A stretch of 64,000 nucleotides of DNA from Endomychus coccineus (GCA_958510875.1 OY294068.1:164522388-164586387); one strand, 5' to 3'; counted from the first letter of the stretch, positions 11,113 to 22,345 are shown. Notes: a model not told the origin generated them from the letters alone. A program made the numbers and translations.

Positions 11113-11217
11113 ATGACATTGATTTGTAGAACAGCCTTCTTGTTGTTCTTCTTGAATGTGAGTTTGGAAGTGATATCTTCTAGTTGCCTTAAGCATTCGA
11201 CAAACATGACGGTAAAG
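11113..11217 (+). CDS. Candidate first coding exon of a secreted protein
   Basis: ATG at 11113 opens MTLICRTAFLLFFLNVSLEV, a good signal peptide, followed by ISSSCLKHSTNMTVK and then a strong donor AAG|GTGAGTTG at 11218 (phase 0). In-frame reading past the donor hits TGA at once, as expected for an exon. No partner exon was found downstream in the window. C.....NMTVK before the donor faintly resembles C....YDNVSLTAY near the start of the 3D-domain protein (exon at 35700), so a dead or unspliced paralogue is possible. This is an inference from sequence shape only. Confidence 0.35.
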
Positions 11218-11584
11218 GTGAGTTGATATACCCATTTTCAGAAACTGAATTTTAATTGTAATGATTATTTAATGCGTTCACAATATTGAATATTCGAATT
11301 GAGAATCCATAAAAGGCCGGAATTATGTAGTCTTCGGAATTAAGAAAGGCCATGTCTCAACTGACGGACGCAAAACTAAACTGCCTCTAAAGGTAGTCAA
11401 TGTAATTAGTCCAGTCAACGGAGCAAAAAAATATTAAGAAGTATCAATTTTCTTTTCAATAAATGAGGATAGGTCAGAACGCCCCATTCAAAAAATTGGG
11501 AAGGTATTGAATGAACTGTATGAAACCTATGAAAAAATCAGATGGAAAAAAAATGTACCCTTATAATTATTTTGGACAAATGCA
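11218..11584. other. Unannotated stretch (intron or intergenic)
   Basis: No exon-like segment or repeat was recognised. A (TA)n run begins at ~11588. Confidence 0.4.
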
Positions 11585-12402
11585 ATTATATATATATATA
11601 TACGATTTATTAACGGTTCAATTACCATGTACATTAGTATATAAAAGTTTATAAAGGTAACCTAACTTATCACAAAAAAATTAAAATAAAAGAAAATCAT
11701 CTACACTAAACTACAAACTACACAATCACAGAACAAGAACAGATCCCCAATGAGCAGAGCGCGACCCCTCCTCACATCAAAAGCAATAGTCTAACATCCG
11801 ACTTGAATCTGTATAATGTAGAGCCGAAGAAATTCAAGGATTCACAATCTGCAACGGTCCTAGACATCCTACTTAAAGACGAGAATGCACTATAGTTGGT
11901 TCTACAAAAAGGTACCATAAGCAATGGGTTCTTTCTCACAGTACAAGCTGGTGTTCGAAAAGAGAACATTTCCAAGACCGCAGCAGAATCGATTTCAAAA
12001 TTTAAAACCTTATATACAAAGCAAAGGTCGAAGTAAGTACGTCTGACATTTAAATGCTGAAGACCAAAATATTTAAGTATATTTACATAGGAGGTATTCT
12101 TATAATCAATATGTGATTTGAAACATAAGTATCTCACAAATTTTCTTTGGACATTTTCAATCCGTTCAATATGAACAATATATCCTGGAGACCAAATAAC
12201 TGAGCAGTACTCGAGTATCGAGCGTACTAAACTATTATATAAAATTATCAATGCCCTAATATTTAAAAATTCTTGGGACTGCCTAATAATGAAACCAACC
12301 ATCCTGTTTGCTCTGCCTATAATTGCGTCAATATGTAGGTTATAATTCAGTTTTGAATCGAGGACAACACCGAGATCTTTATAATTGTCAATTATAGGCC
12401 TA
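11585..12402 (-). pseudogene. Non-LTR retrotransposon, RT C-terminal part and 3' tail
   Basis: The minus strand encodes RPIIDNYKDLGVVLDSKLNY and ANRMVGFIIRQSQEF, then LYNSLVRSILEYCSVIWSP, HIERIENVQRKFVRYLCF and a C-terminal tail ending at ~11772. These are the standard motifs after the RT palm in Jockey/R1-like elements. The 3' end runs into a (TA)n tract near 11588. The upstream part is interrupted at 12402 by a PLE and resumes at 14511 (..LRSRRPII..). Confidence 0.75.
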
Positions 12403-12404
12403 TC

Positions 12405-14304
12405 TTGGATAGTAGACTTCCGCGGACAGCTAATCTTGAAAAATCTTGTCTTCCGGATGGATTCCGCGTTGTCTCCCCCAAAAATATTCCTACGACATCC
12501 ATTATTTCTGCTGTAGGAGCATCCCTACATGAAGTGCCCCATCTCGCAGCAGATGGAATTTGTTTCGAGACTGCTAAATCAAATTGCCCTAAACCTTTGA
12601 TTCAAGCTCTCAATTCACTCAAGTCAAATCCTGATTTAGCTATTTTGAGAGCTGATAAAGGAAACTCCACTGTTGTCATGAATCGTTCAGATTATGATAA
12701 CAAAATCCTACAACATCTGCAAGCTAATTCCTACAAGCTCCTACCAAAAGATCCCACCTCCTCTATAGAACGTTCAATTTCACAAATTATTCCTCATTGG
12801 TCCCTTCCTGATTCAGATAAGAAATTTCTCATCCTCCATTGTTCAAAATGTCCCCGTTTATATGGTTTGCCTAAAATTCATAAGCCCTCAGTTCCCCTGA
12901 GACCAATTGTCAGCACTATCGGATCTCCTACTTATAAACTCCCTCGATATCTGTCATCTATTCTCAAACCCCTTGTAGGTAATTCCAATAGTTTTATCCT
13001 AAATTCCTTCCATTTCGTTGGAAAACTTCAAACGTTGAAAGTTGACCCATGCGATTTGCTCGTCAGCTTCGACGTCGAATCACTGTTTACCAATGTTCCC
13101 ATTCCAGACACCCTTTCCATAATTTCTCAATTGTTACCTGCCAAAAACATTTCAACGGACCGTTAATTGATTTTTGTATATCCTCCACATATTTTCTATA
13201 CGATAGCAAGTTTTACGAGCAATCCTCGGGAGCTGCCATGGATTCCACACTTTCTCCGATCATAGCTAATATCTTCATGGAAGCTTTTGAACAAGATGCC
13301 ACTGACTCATCTGTTCTCAAGCCTAAATGTTAGTTTAGATATGTCGACGATACTTTCGTTATTTGGCAACATGGTCGCGAAAAGCTTGTTCCCTTCCTCA
13401 ATCATTTAAATTCATTACATCCCAATATCCTTTTTACCATGGAAGTTGAATCGCAAGGTTCACTCCCGTTTCTGGATGTATTGGTTAGTCGACAGACTGA
13501 CGGTACTTTAGGACATTCTGTGTATCGAAAACCCACCCATACTGATAGATACCTCAATGGTCTTTCCCATCACCATCCTGCCCAAAAGCAATCTGTCATA
13601 AACCCCCTGGTCCACAGAGCTGTCAACTCATCTCAGCCTCAATCCTTAAAATCAGAATTGAAACATCTTTCATCTGCCCTATTATCAAACAATTTCTCCC
13701 ATTACAACATTCAAAAGCCATAAAGAAATACACTTCACCTGGAATTTCAAATCGACCTGAGCCAGAAACCCCCCCGCCTGCTTTATCCACGGCTTATCTT
13801 CCATATATTCAAAATGTAACAGATCGAATTTCCAAAATCCTCAAAAAACATAATATTTCTACCCGTTTTTCCACACTTCCAAAATTATCTCAGTTTTACA
13901 AACCTATCGAAGATCCCCTTCCTCCTCTCCACTCAGAAGTTGTTTATAGCATTCCCTGTTCTTGCGGTAAAGTTTACATTAGTGAAACAGGTCGTACAGT
14001 AGCTACTCGTGTGAAAGAACATGAGCGCTGTACAAGGCTTCGTGACACCAGTAGATCTGCACTTACAGAACACAAGTTTGACATAAATCATCAAATCCTT
14101 TTTGAAGATACTAAAATCCTAGCCCGAGCCCCAAACTTCTATCAGCGAAAAATCCTTGAATCTATAGAAATCCTAAAACATCCGAATAATCTAAACCGAG
14201 ACTCAGGATATTACCTTCCCAACATTTGGAACCCCATCCTCGAAAATTCCACTTCGCACATGATCGCACAACGGCAGAGTCAGGTGCCGGAACGAAGTTA
14301 ACCA
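12405..14304 (+). pseudogene. PLE reverse transcriptase plus GIY-YIG endonuclease, frameshifted
   Basis: In order: ADKGNSTVVMNRSDYDNKI (RT start, ~12650), RLYGLPKIHKP and LRPIVSTIGSPTYKL, LLVSFDVESLFTNVPI, then after a frameshift near 13160 SSGAAMDSTLSPIIANIFME. A TAG stop at 13331-13333 precedes FRYVDDTFVIW (catalytic YVDD, 13340-13351). Next come SLPFLDVLVSRQ and YRKPTHTDRYL. A second frameshift near 13715 leads to VVYSIPCSCGKVYISETGR, the GIY-YIG core, and KEHERC to 14301. PLEs use this RT, related to telomerase RT, with the GIY-YIG nuclease for target-primed insertion. Two frameshifts and one stop make this copy inactive. Confidence 0.85.
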
Positions 14305-14404
14305 CCGGAATAAAGGCAGTGAACTATGTAGCGTGAAGGATTTTTCCTACTATAAATATGGCTACAGAAACCAGTAGAACCAGTTTCAGTTCAAGCCTCA
14401 AGCC

Positions 14405-14447
14405 TGCCCTGAAGATGCCACCTGTAATGGTTGGCGAAACGTCGGCA
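14405..14447 (+). ncRNA. Hammerhead ribozyme motif in P1
   Basis: Stem I is TGCC (14405-14408) pairing with GGCA (14444-14447). The core is CUGAAGA (CUGANGA), followed by a stem II of GCCACC with GGTTGGC, then GAAAC and a minimal ACGU stem III before C at the cleavage position. All conserved core positions are present. Hammerheads of this minimal type are known in PLEs, where they may act as dimers. Confidence 0.75.
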
Positions 14448-14510
14448 TCAAGTTGAGCATTGTGACGCGAAATCCATCCGGAAGACAAGATTTTTTCAAT
14501 TATAGGCCTT

Positions 14511-15389
14511 CTAGAGCGTAAAGTGTAGGGACTAAAAAACTATATAAAAAGGCAACATTTGTTGTCGAAAAATACAGATTTTTGCTTCTACAACATTCTT
14601 CCAAAAATTAATATTTTCCGACTTGTCCCCAAAATATCTTGAAACTATCATGTTGAGTTAAAGAGGGTATGAAAAGAAGGCTGAACGCTGGACCTTTCAA
14701 AATACCTGGAGAATCTAGCTTAATGCCAAATAAACCTGTTCTGCTAGAAAATGAAAAGAACGCATATTTTCCGAGTAACTGACATTTGTCCGCTCTGCCT
14801 ATATACGGTAAATCGGGATTAAGGATTGAAATCTTCCAAATAAAAATATCTTGGTCTGATTTTGATGAAATTCACAACTAATGAGTTTTGGGGTTGCTGA
14901 TTAAGAATTAGTCATCAAACTTTGAAAATTCCATACAGTTGATACAATATGGCGGCTCGTTAAAATTATGAAATTAGTCTACCCCAAACTATGTCAAAAT
15001 GGGAAAAAATGTACAAGCTCATTAATCCGCTGTTCTTTAATCCGAAAACCTTAGTAATACGCTGTGTTTGGCGTCAACAACGGAACATATAACTTTTGGA
15101 AACAATCTAAAATTGAAAATGTAACTTTTTCACCAGAGAAATCATGCTTAGGGTTCCGTTTTATGTATCCTTGTAATGGGTATGTATGTATTGTATAATT
15201 ACATAGTGAATTCACCCACTCACTACTTCTTTTGTTATGAATATCCAATAATCTTCTGTTTCCAATAATCCGACACATACGAAAAATTCATGTTGACGGT
15301 TCAGTGAGTGTGTACTGTAAACGGATATTTGCCCTCAGAAGAAAAACTTAATCCTTATAATTTTTTCGAAAACATGTATGTTCTTCGAG
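14511..15389. other. Upstream remnant of the split non-LTR element, then anonymous DNA
   Basis: Only the first ~30 bases clearly continue the non-LTR frame on the minus strand. From ~14560 to 15389 no domain is recognisable. A short minus ORF at 15051-15278 resembles nothing known. Confidence 0.4.
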
Positions 15390-15720
15390 TAACAGCCCTT
15401 TGAAAACAACAAATAATCTATACTCATATATTATTATTTCAAAATCTAAAAAAAATTGGTCAATGAAATCTGCAGTTTACCTGCTGAGGTATAATGACTG
15501 TAATTCCTTGTACATAGGAGAAACTGGACGGCTCAAAAAAGAGGATACAATTACGCGAATCATCTATTGGAACATAATCTCAATTTCACCCTTAATCCCG
15601 ATATTTCACATATTCAAGAGAAAATACAATATTTTAGAACCCATAAAAGTGTTAAAACATTTAAAAAAAATAGTAACATTAATATTGTAATGTTTATTTC
15701 TCACAATTAATTTTTTTGTA
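15390..15720 (+). pseudogene. PLE GIY-YIG fragment
   Basis: The plus strand encodes SAVYLLRYNDCNSLYIGETGR, a clear GIY-YIG start, and in another frame NYANHLLEHNLNFTLNPDISH, the domain's later part. Frameshifts occur near 15545 and later. The same C-terminal text reappears in degraded form at 57220-57330. It is followed by an inverted PLE terminal repeat. Confidence 0.65.
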
Positions 15721-15726
15721 GATCCG

Positions 15727-15770
15727 TCCTACCAGGTTTCGAGGTATTACACCTCATCCTCACGTATATA
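15727..15770 (-). ncRNA. Degenerate hammerhead motif, left arm
   Basis: On the minus strand: (G)UGAGGA, a GAGGTGTAATACCTC stem II, GAAACC, then ACC/GGU stem III and A at the cleavage position. The first core base is G instead of C, so cleavage is unlikely. Confidence 0.55.
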
Positions 15771-16514
15771 TGAAGAATGGATTCAATATATAAATTTACA
15801 TCATATGGTTTCATTTTTTGATAATTTAAGTTTATATGTAAAATTTAATTTTTTGATTTATATAATCCATGTTCAACAGTTGGAATTCAGGAAGCTACCA
15901 ATTTCAACTGTTGAACATGGATTGTATGAATTAAAAACTGAAATTTTACACATAAATTTTAATTACAAAAAAACCAAACCATATGACGTATAAATAAATT
16001 TATATATTGAATCCATTCTTTATATACGAGGGCAAAGTGAAAAGTCTCTGAAAAATGAAGCAAGAATGATTTATTAGGTTAAAACTCATTTTATTGCTCA
16101 ACATAATCTCCTCGTAGCCGTATACAGTTTGTCCAACGTTTTCCAAATTTTTCGATTCCTTCCATATAATACGATTTCGGCAATCCTTCAGAATAGGCGT
16201 TTCTTTCAGCGATGAACTCATCGTTGGAGCCAAATCCCTTTCCGCCGAGCCATTTCTTTTCAAATTTAGAAATAGAGAAAAATCGCGGGAAGCCAAATCT
16301 GGAGAAAATGGCGGATGATTCATAGCGCGATTTGGTCAAATTGGCCATTGCGACTGTGGATCTGTGCGCCGGTTTGTTGTCCTGGTGGAAGAGCACTTTT
16401 TCTTCACCAAATGCGGTCTCTTTCATTTCAAATCGGCGTCGAATCCATCCAACAGTTCTGTCTGATATACGCCGGTGATAGATGTGGATGATACCATGTG
16501 CATCTAAAAAAAAA

Positions 16515-17368
16515 AGTCAGCGCACTCCGGGAGTGCAGGCAGAAGTGAAAACTTGAACTTATGGCGCGTTGGGCACTTTTTTGGGTGAGCATTTTTAGGT
16601 GCGCTCGCGACATGAGAAATTGTTCTTAAAAATTCAAGTTTATCAAAGCAATGTGGGCACTTTTTGAATAGACATGAAGTATAATAATATAGAAACTATA
16701 TTCGAAGGAAGTGGTTTTATTTAAATGAGTAAATATTAGTAAATAGTAAATACAAAATTTATCAATTCTCATCCATAATTTCAACAACTCTTACATCATC
16801 ATTATCAGCATTTTCATCATTATTATCAGGATTTTCATCAAATTCTAAAACTGAAACAATAGGTCTATGGTAACTAAAGTATGAAATGAACAATTTTGAT
16901 TTAAATCTATTTATATATCTTGTGAATACTGCATTATTGCACTACAACAATGTTTTTATTAATTCTATTTACACTTTAGATTTGTTTTTTTAACACAATA
17001 CCATAGCAGCAACACAAGTCAAATGAAATATTTAAATAACTAAATTTTCCGTTTAATATTCATTTATAAAATAAATATAAAAAAACTCTCAATCTCGTCT
17101 GTCGCGAGGGCACGAACGAATGCCCATGCAAATACTGCGTATAGCATGCAGCGCTCTCGCATACCTATACACTCTGAGTATACATATAGGTATGTAATCT
17201 CGTCTGTCGCGAGAGCACGAACGAATGCCCATGCAAAGAGCGCGTATAGTATACATATATTATAAGAATACACGCGGAGTATATCTGTGTAAAATCTCAT
17301 CTGTCGCGAGAACGGCTGAAAATGCTCTCCCACAAAAGTGCCCAACGCGCCATAAGAAGTTTTCACTT
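16515..17368. mobile_element. Non-autonomous TIR element nested in mariner c
   Basis: AAGTGAAAACTT..TTATGGCGCGTTGGGCACTTTT.TGGG.GAGCATTTT is present at the left (from ~16543) and inverted at the right (to 17368). The similarity extends to CTCGCGACA. The left side has an extra 'cactccgggagtg' hairpin next to an A-run. No transposase is present. The superfamily is not recognised. Confidence 0.7.
17088..17330. repeat. Tandem ~105-bp repeat inside the nested element
   Basis: 'aatctcgtctgtcgcgag' starts near 17088, 17197 and 17293. The first two units share 'gcacgaacgaatgcccatgcaaa'. The 106-codon minus ORF over it merely reads the repeat. Confidence 0.75.
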
Positions 17369-18071
17369 CAAAAACTGTCGACATAACTTTGTTGGCCTAT
17401 AAGCCCACTTTGGCCTGTTTCGGCTGCGATTCGCCAGAACAAGTTCACTATTTCGACTGTTCTTTGGTCTCTGGTGTATCGCGATGAATCCATGTTTCGT
17501 TCACAGTAACAAAACGGCACAAAAAGTTCTTTTTATCACGCTTAAGCATCGTCAAACACTCCTTTGAATTTGGCATACGGTCACGCTTGTTGTCAACAGA
17601 GAGCAAATGCGGCACCAATCTGGCAGACAGCTTTCTCAAATTCAAAAATTCATGCAAAATGTTCCGTAACCGTTCAGTTGAGATTCCCATAGCCTCAGCA
17701 ATCTCGCTCTTCAAGTCGCCGATCGTTCAATATCATACCATGGATTTTATCGACGATTTCTAGCGTTGTATCCCCCATTGGACGATCAGAACGTACGGAG
17801 TCCTTTGTGGCCATACTGTCACAACGAAAATCAGTAAACCACTTGTGAATCGTTCCAATCGATGGTCAAGAGTGCCCATAATGTATAACAAGCGATGCTA
17901 TGGTTTGCTTTTTCCACGCAAGAAATAATATTTAATCAAGACGCGAAATTCGCTTTTTTCCATGTTTACAAAAATCTGCGAGGCAGCTTGGTCATCACAA
18001 ATGTCACATGGGATTTCCGATTGTGGCGCCATCTGTTTCATTTTTCAGGAACTTTTCATCTTGCCTTCCTA

Positions 18072-18119
18072 TACCTGAGGATAAGGTGTAAAATAATTGA
18101 CCTCGAAACCTGGTGGTAC
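18072..18119 (+). ncRNA. Degenerate hammerhead motif, right arm
   Basis: CTGAGGA at 18075-18081, an AAGGT/GACCT stem II with an enlarged loop, GAAACC at 18105, then ACC/GGU. G at the cleavage position breaks the NUH rule, so this copy is probably inactive. Confidence 0.55.
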
Positions 18120-18165
18120 AGATCTACAGAAGAATAGATTGTGAGAAATAAACATTACAATAATA

Positions 18166-19280
18166 ATATCAATATGAACTCACACTTAGGTGAAACCAAA
18201 TTTTCAATAGTAACATAATAATAAGTGACCAAATCGATACCTACAATCCGCCACTTGTCAACAATTTTGTAAGTAAAACTCACCTGAGCCATTATCTACA
18301 ACATCCCACGATTTATACCAAATTCAATTCGACAAACGCCGAAACCAAAGACATAGATATGATTACATTAAATACAAACAATTTTTATTATTTGCTATAA
18401 TAAGTAAGCAACTCTCAATTTTGTTTGTAACAAGTTTATTGAATCAAGTGGTTAGTTGTATTCAGAACGTGGAAAACATGGTCAACTTGACAGTATTGTA
18501 TCACTTCATCTGTGACGTCATTTATTTCTTACAATCATAGTAAGTAATTCATTGGTATAATAGTACCAGTAATAGTAGGTCTTGCTATCGATCTTTGTAG
18601 AACACATATGTTGTTGATTCGAATAAACTTTCAATGCGATGACGTTTATTGTAATTTGACATCTTTCTACATCTGTCATCTGTTTCTAATCATTTGCAAT
18701 ATATTTCGGTGTCTACTGGCGAGAGAAGTTAGTGATACATAGACCACAGTTCTTCAAGTCATGGAATGCGGATCCATAGTATTTTTAAATAGGCATTCCT
18801 TTGAAGTATAAGTTAATATATTTTCATCTGATATTCAAAATAACCAATACATTTTTTCGGGCCCTGTATAATAAGTGTTATTTAACAATATTATGCTAGG
18901 AATTAAGTCTGCGATACGTTTAGCTATGAATATTCAACACAAAATGATAATTATTCAATTATGAAAACACGTGTATCGAAGTTCTTCCAAAATTAGTATA
19001 TCAATACCACACATATTTTTTAATGGGAAATATATTTATATAGCTCACTAGAACTATAAGTCGTCCTGTTTAATTTATTCGCACCAAATATCATGGATTC
19101 CATTAATATTTACGCATTATAATTATGAGATGAGAACAAATTAGTTTAGTCGAGCAGATTTGAACAAATAAAATCACACGTCACCTTTAAATTTGCCATG
19201 GGCAACCAAGAATGTTCCATTTATACTTTCTTTGAACTATAACAACTTGAAGGTCGTCGGAGTAATCACTGCGATTTTGC
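18166..19280. other. Mostly unannotated; upstream region of the second cuticular gene
   Basis: 18200-18300 vaguely encodes DQIDTYNPPLVNN, also seen at 57385 within PLE debris. The rest is anonymous AT-rich DNA up to the TATA box at 19281. Confidence 0.35.
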
Positions 19281-19319
19281 TATATAAAACAAAAGGATAC
19301 TATGATGAGATTATCAGTT
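19281..19319 (+). promoter_or_regulatory. Core promoter (TATA + initiator) displaced from its gene
   Basis: TATATAAAAC at 19281 and ATCAGTT with the likely +1 at 19316 have the same 35-base spacing as the promoter of the paralogue (2742/2707), and the DNA between is alignable. Its natural target is the ORF at 23021, now 3.7 kb downstream because a PLE pair sits between them. Confidence 0.75.
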
Positions 19320-19448
19320 ATTATATAAGGGTCAAGAATCTTATTATATTATTATCAGTTATAATATAAAGAGTCTTGACTCAGTATGAATTATATATAA
19401 AAATTCTCGGGAAATAGGTCACATTAACACTCTGTTTTAAAATTTTTT

Positions 19449-19490
19449 GTCTTTACGTACGTTTCGGTCTCACGACCATCATCAGAAGAC
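19449..19490 (-). ncRNA. Hammerhead ribozyme, left copy of P3
   Basis: This is the exact reverse complement of the motif at 22883-22924, with all core positions intact. Confidence 0.85.
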
Positions 19491-20083
19491 TTATTATGTC
19501 TAAAAATTTTTGATTACTTAAACTAATTGTATTACACAAAGCGTCCAAATCGCACCAATTTCAATTAAAATGCCCACGTCGCCGAAACGAAAGGAACACG
19601 ATTAAACGAAATTGTAATCCTCAATGCTATAGTAAAATTATCAAGAATCCACTGCAGAGAAGAATTCTTAACAAAAGCGTACACATGTCAACACAGTAAG
19701 TGATCGACTGAGACGAGGCAAATATAATTCAAGTTTTAGTATACAACTTTTAAACCAGATGTTAAATTTATGATCTAAACAAAAAGGTTCTTCCGTGACA
19801 GGAGGTATACTAGACATTTTACCTAATATATACTATTACATTATAACGAGGCATGTAGGAATTTGCAAGAGAAATTGAAATTATTTGATCAAATTTGTAT
19901 AGATATGACTTAGATTTTGAGTGTCTGTCCTATGATTTACAGACTTAGAGTCACGTTTTATGTGAATCATCTCCAAAATAGATCTTTTATAATAATTGGT
20001 TTCCTTAGTTAGAATATTAACATTATTGTAATCGAATTGATGGTTATAATCAAAGCAGTGTTTAGCAAGAGCGGTGGAATTTT

Positions 20084-21473
20084 CTAAATTTTTGTGCTAT
20101 ACCTATGGCCGTACATTCTTTTTTGTAAATATTGCTTAGAGATTCCAGTATAAGTTCCATCGCAATCTAAACAATTTAATTTGTATACTGTGTGGGTTTG
20201 TTTATCTTTAGGTATTAAAGGCTTTAGATTTGAGAAATACTTTCCAACACAGTTAGTAGGTTTATGCGCGACTTTTATATCGTACTTTTTCAAACAATTC
20301 TTAATTTTCTCTGAGGTTTCCGGAATGTATGGTAAAGTTATATAATTGTCTGTAATACCTTTTATGTTATTTTTATATGAAGAACCATTATAGATTCTGT
20401 TTATTCTTTCTTTAATGATCGGATTGAAGAAAGTTTTTGGGTAGCCATTCAATTCCAGTGTATTACGAACAATTTTTGAATTCTTGGGACGGTCCTCTGC
20501 GTGGGACAATTTTATCGCGCGGTCTGTAAGACTGTTTATGACACTTTTTTATAACAAGCTGGTGCAACGGAATTGAAGTGAAGATAACGTTGAGACCAAA
20601 CTTCTTTAGTAAACCAAGAAGTTTTTATTTTTCCATCTACATCATGCCTAATGTTCAAATCTAGGAAATTTTTGTTTTTGTTTACTTCTATTTCACAAGT
20701 GAATTGAAGTTAACAGTGGAAACTGTTGAATTTATTAATCACATAATGAATTTTATCGTTGGGAACACACATAAGGCAATCATCTACATACCGTTTAAAA
20801 AATAAAGGCTGAAAATCTAATGAACTAGGCATTCCATAACGAGGTTAGCAATTGTAGCTGAAATAGGAGATCCCATTGCTGTGCCGAAGATTTATCCAAA
20901 ATATTGCTCACCATACTGAAAATAAGTGCATTCTAAACAAAACTTAACGGCATTTATAAATTCAGATTGATCTAGAGGTGTGTGGTTTTTGATCTCTGCC
21001 CAACGTTTTTTGATGCTATTCAATGCCAACACGACAGGTATATTTGTAAATAACGAAACAACGTCCAAGGAAATTAGTTGATGGTTTACGGGTACGGATT
21101 GATTTTTTATAAATTCATTAAATTGCCAAAAGTCTTTCACATAAAATTCATTTTTCCCTACTATATTATTGATAGATTTTGATAGAAATTTTGATAAATT
21201 GTAAGTGGGCGCTCCAATATTACTTACAATGGGTCTTAGAGGTATATCATTTTTATGTAGCTTCGGAAGCCCATAGATATAAGGTGCAAGCCCATTATGG
21301 CAAATTAATTTATTTTTTAGTTCAATAGGGATTATCTTATTTTTGTGCCATTTATTTATCAATTTATTCATGTTATTTTGTACTGATAAAGTAGGTTCAG
21401 ATTTCAATTTTTTATAAGTTGTTTCATCATTTAAAAGGTTTCCTATTTTGTTTTCATAGTCATTCCTATGCAA
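20084..21473 (-). pseudogene. PLE RT and GIY-YIG, left copy, 5' truncated
   Basis: The minus strand starts at HRNDYENKIGNLLNDE (21473) and continues YIYGLPKLHKNDIPLRPIVS, LISLDVVSLFTNIPV and FCLECTYFQYGEQYFG to 20892, then AMGSPISATIANLVMECL. Frame breaks through 20880-20510 cover the YVDD and thumb regions. It resumes as DRPKNSKIVRNTLELNGYPK and ends in the GIY-YIG nuclease CLDCDGTYTGISKQYLQKRM at ~20110. The start of the RT-containing protein is missing. The copy cannot encode an intact enzyme. Confidence 0.85.
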
Positions 21474-22345
21474 TGGGATCTCCTATTTCAGCTACAATTG
21501 CTAACCTCGTTATGGAATGCCTAGAGGAATCTGTTATAAGTTCATTAGATTTTCAGCCTTTATTTTTTAAACGGTATGTAGATGATTGCCTTATGTGTGT
21601 TCCCAACGATAAAATTCATTATGTGATTAATAAATTTAACAGTTTCCACTGTAAACTTCAATTCACTTGTGAAATAGAAGTAAACAAAAACATAAATTTC
21701 CTAGATATGAACATTAGGCATGATGTAGATGGAAAAATAAAAACTTCTTGGTTTACTAAAGAAGTTTGGTCTCAACGTTATCTTCACTTCAATTCCGTTG
21801 CACCAGCTTGTTATAAAAAAAGTGTCATAAACAGCCTTACAGACCGCGCGATAAAATTTTCCCACGCAGAGGACCGTCCCAAGAATTTAAAAATTGTTCG
21901 TAATGTACTGTAATTGAATGGCTACCCAAAAACTTTCTTCAATCCGATCATTAAAGAAAGAATAAACAGAATCTATAATGGTTCTTCATATAAAAATAAC
22001 ATAAAAGGTATTACAGACAATTATATAACTTTACCATACATTCCGGAAACCTCAGAGAAAATTAAGAATTGTTTGAAAAAGTACGATATAAAAGTCGCGC
22101 ATAAACCTACTAACTGTGTTGGAAAGTATTTCTCAAATCTAAAGCCTTTAATACCTAAAGATAAACAAACCCACACAGTAAACAAATTAAATTGTTTAGA
22201 TTGCGATGGAACTTATACTGGAATCTCTAAACAATATTTACAAAAAAAAATGTACGGCCATAGGTATAGCACAAAAAACAAAAACTTAGAAAATTCCACC
22301 GCTCTTGCTAAACACTGCTTTGATTATAACCATCAATTCGATTAA
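21472..22345 (+). pseudogene. PLE RT and GIY-YIG, right copy, nearly open
   Basis: The homologous part begins at AMGSPISATIANLVME (21472); the codons before it belong to the opposite copy. The catalytic YVDD lies at 21575-21586 (FFKRYVDDCLMCVP), followed by the NINFLDMNI and RYLHFNSVAPACYKKSVINS thumb motifs. A TAA at 21911-21913 stands where the left copy has GAA. The GIY-YIG part then runs to the stop at 22345 (LNCLDCDGTYTGISKQYL ... AKHCFDYNHQFD). The copy is 5' truncated at the RT domain. One nonsense codon in ~290 indicates a young insertion. Confidence 0.85.

Larger units (their letters stand above)
12403..14496 (+). mobile_element. Penelope-like element P1, flanked by a 14-bp target duplication
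   Basis: TCAATTATAGGCCT occurs directly on both sides (12389-12402 and 14497-14510), inside the same non-LTR reading frame. This defines the insertion precisely. Short inverted ends are also present: 'aaatcttgtcttccggatgg' at 12439 is mirrored at ~14468-14490. The element carries RT and GIY-YIG coding parts and a hammerhead motif near its 3' end. Confidence 0.85.
16025..18071 (-). mobile_element. Mariner copy c, interrupted by another element
   Basis: TA duplications lie at 16023-16024 and 18072-18073. The ends are TACGAGGGCAAAGTGAAAAG and its partner at 18040-18071. The minus strand carries transposase pieces: helix-turn-helix and KSEIAEAMGISTERLRNILHEF with LVPHLLSVDNKRDR (17714-17448), then HQDNKPAHRS and MNHPPFSPDLASRD with KWLGGKGFGSNDE (16426-16100). 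An 850-bp insertion splits the coding region at the FWDAHG motif. Without the insert the element is ~1.2 kb. It is inactive. Confidence 0.85.
15685..18165. repeat. Palindrome of two inverted PLE terminal repeats, split by a mariner
   Basis: 15685-15885 is mirrored by 15905-16022 plus 18072-18165. If the mariner at 16025-18071 is removed, the right arm is continuous: 'ttgaatccattctttata' runs directly into 'cctgaggataaggtgtaa', matching the left arm. Both arms carry a hammerhead-like motif near the outer end. The centre is ~20 bp ('gaattcaggaagctaccaat'). Confidence 0.8.

Noticed and set aside
17064..17384. 106-codon ORF with an internally repeated peptide (FAWAFVRALATDEI)
   Set aside because: It reads through the ~105-bp tandem DNA repeat of a nested TIR element; the repetition is at DNA level and no promoter or homologue is evident.
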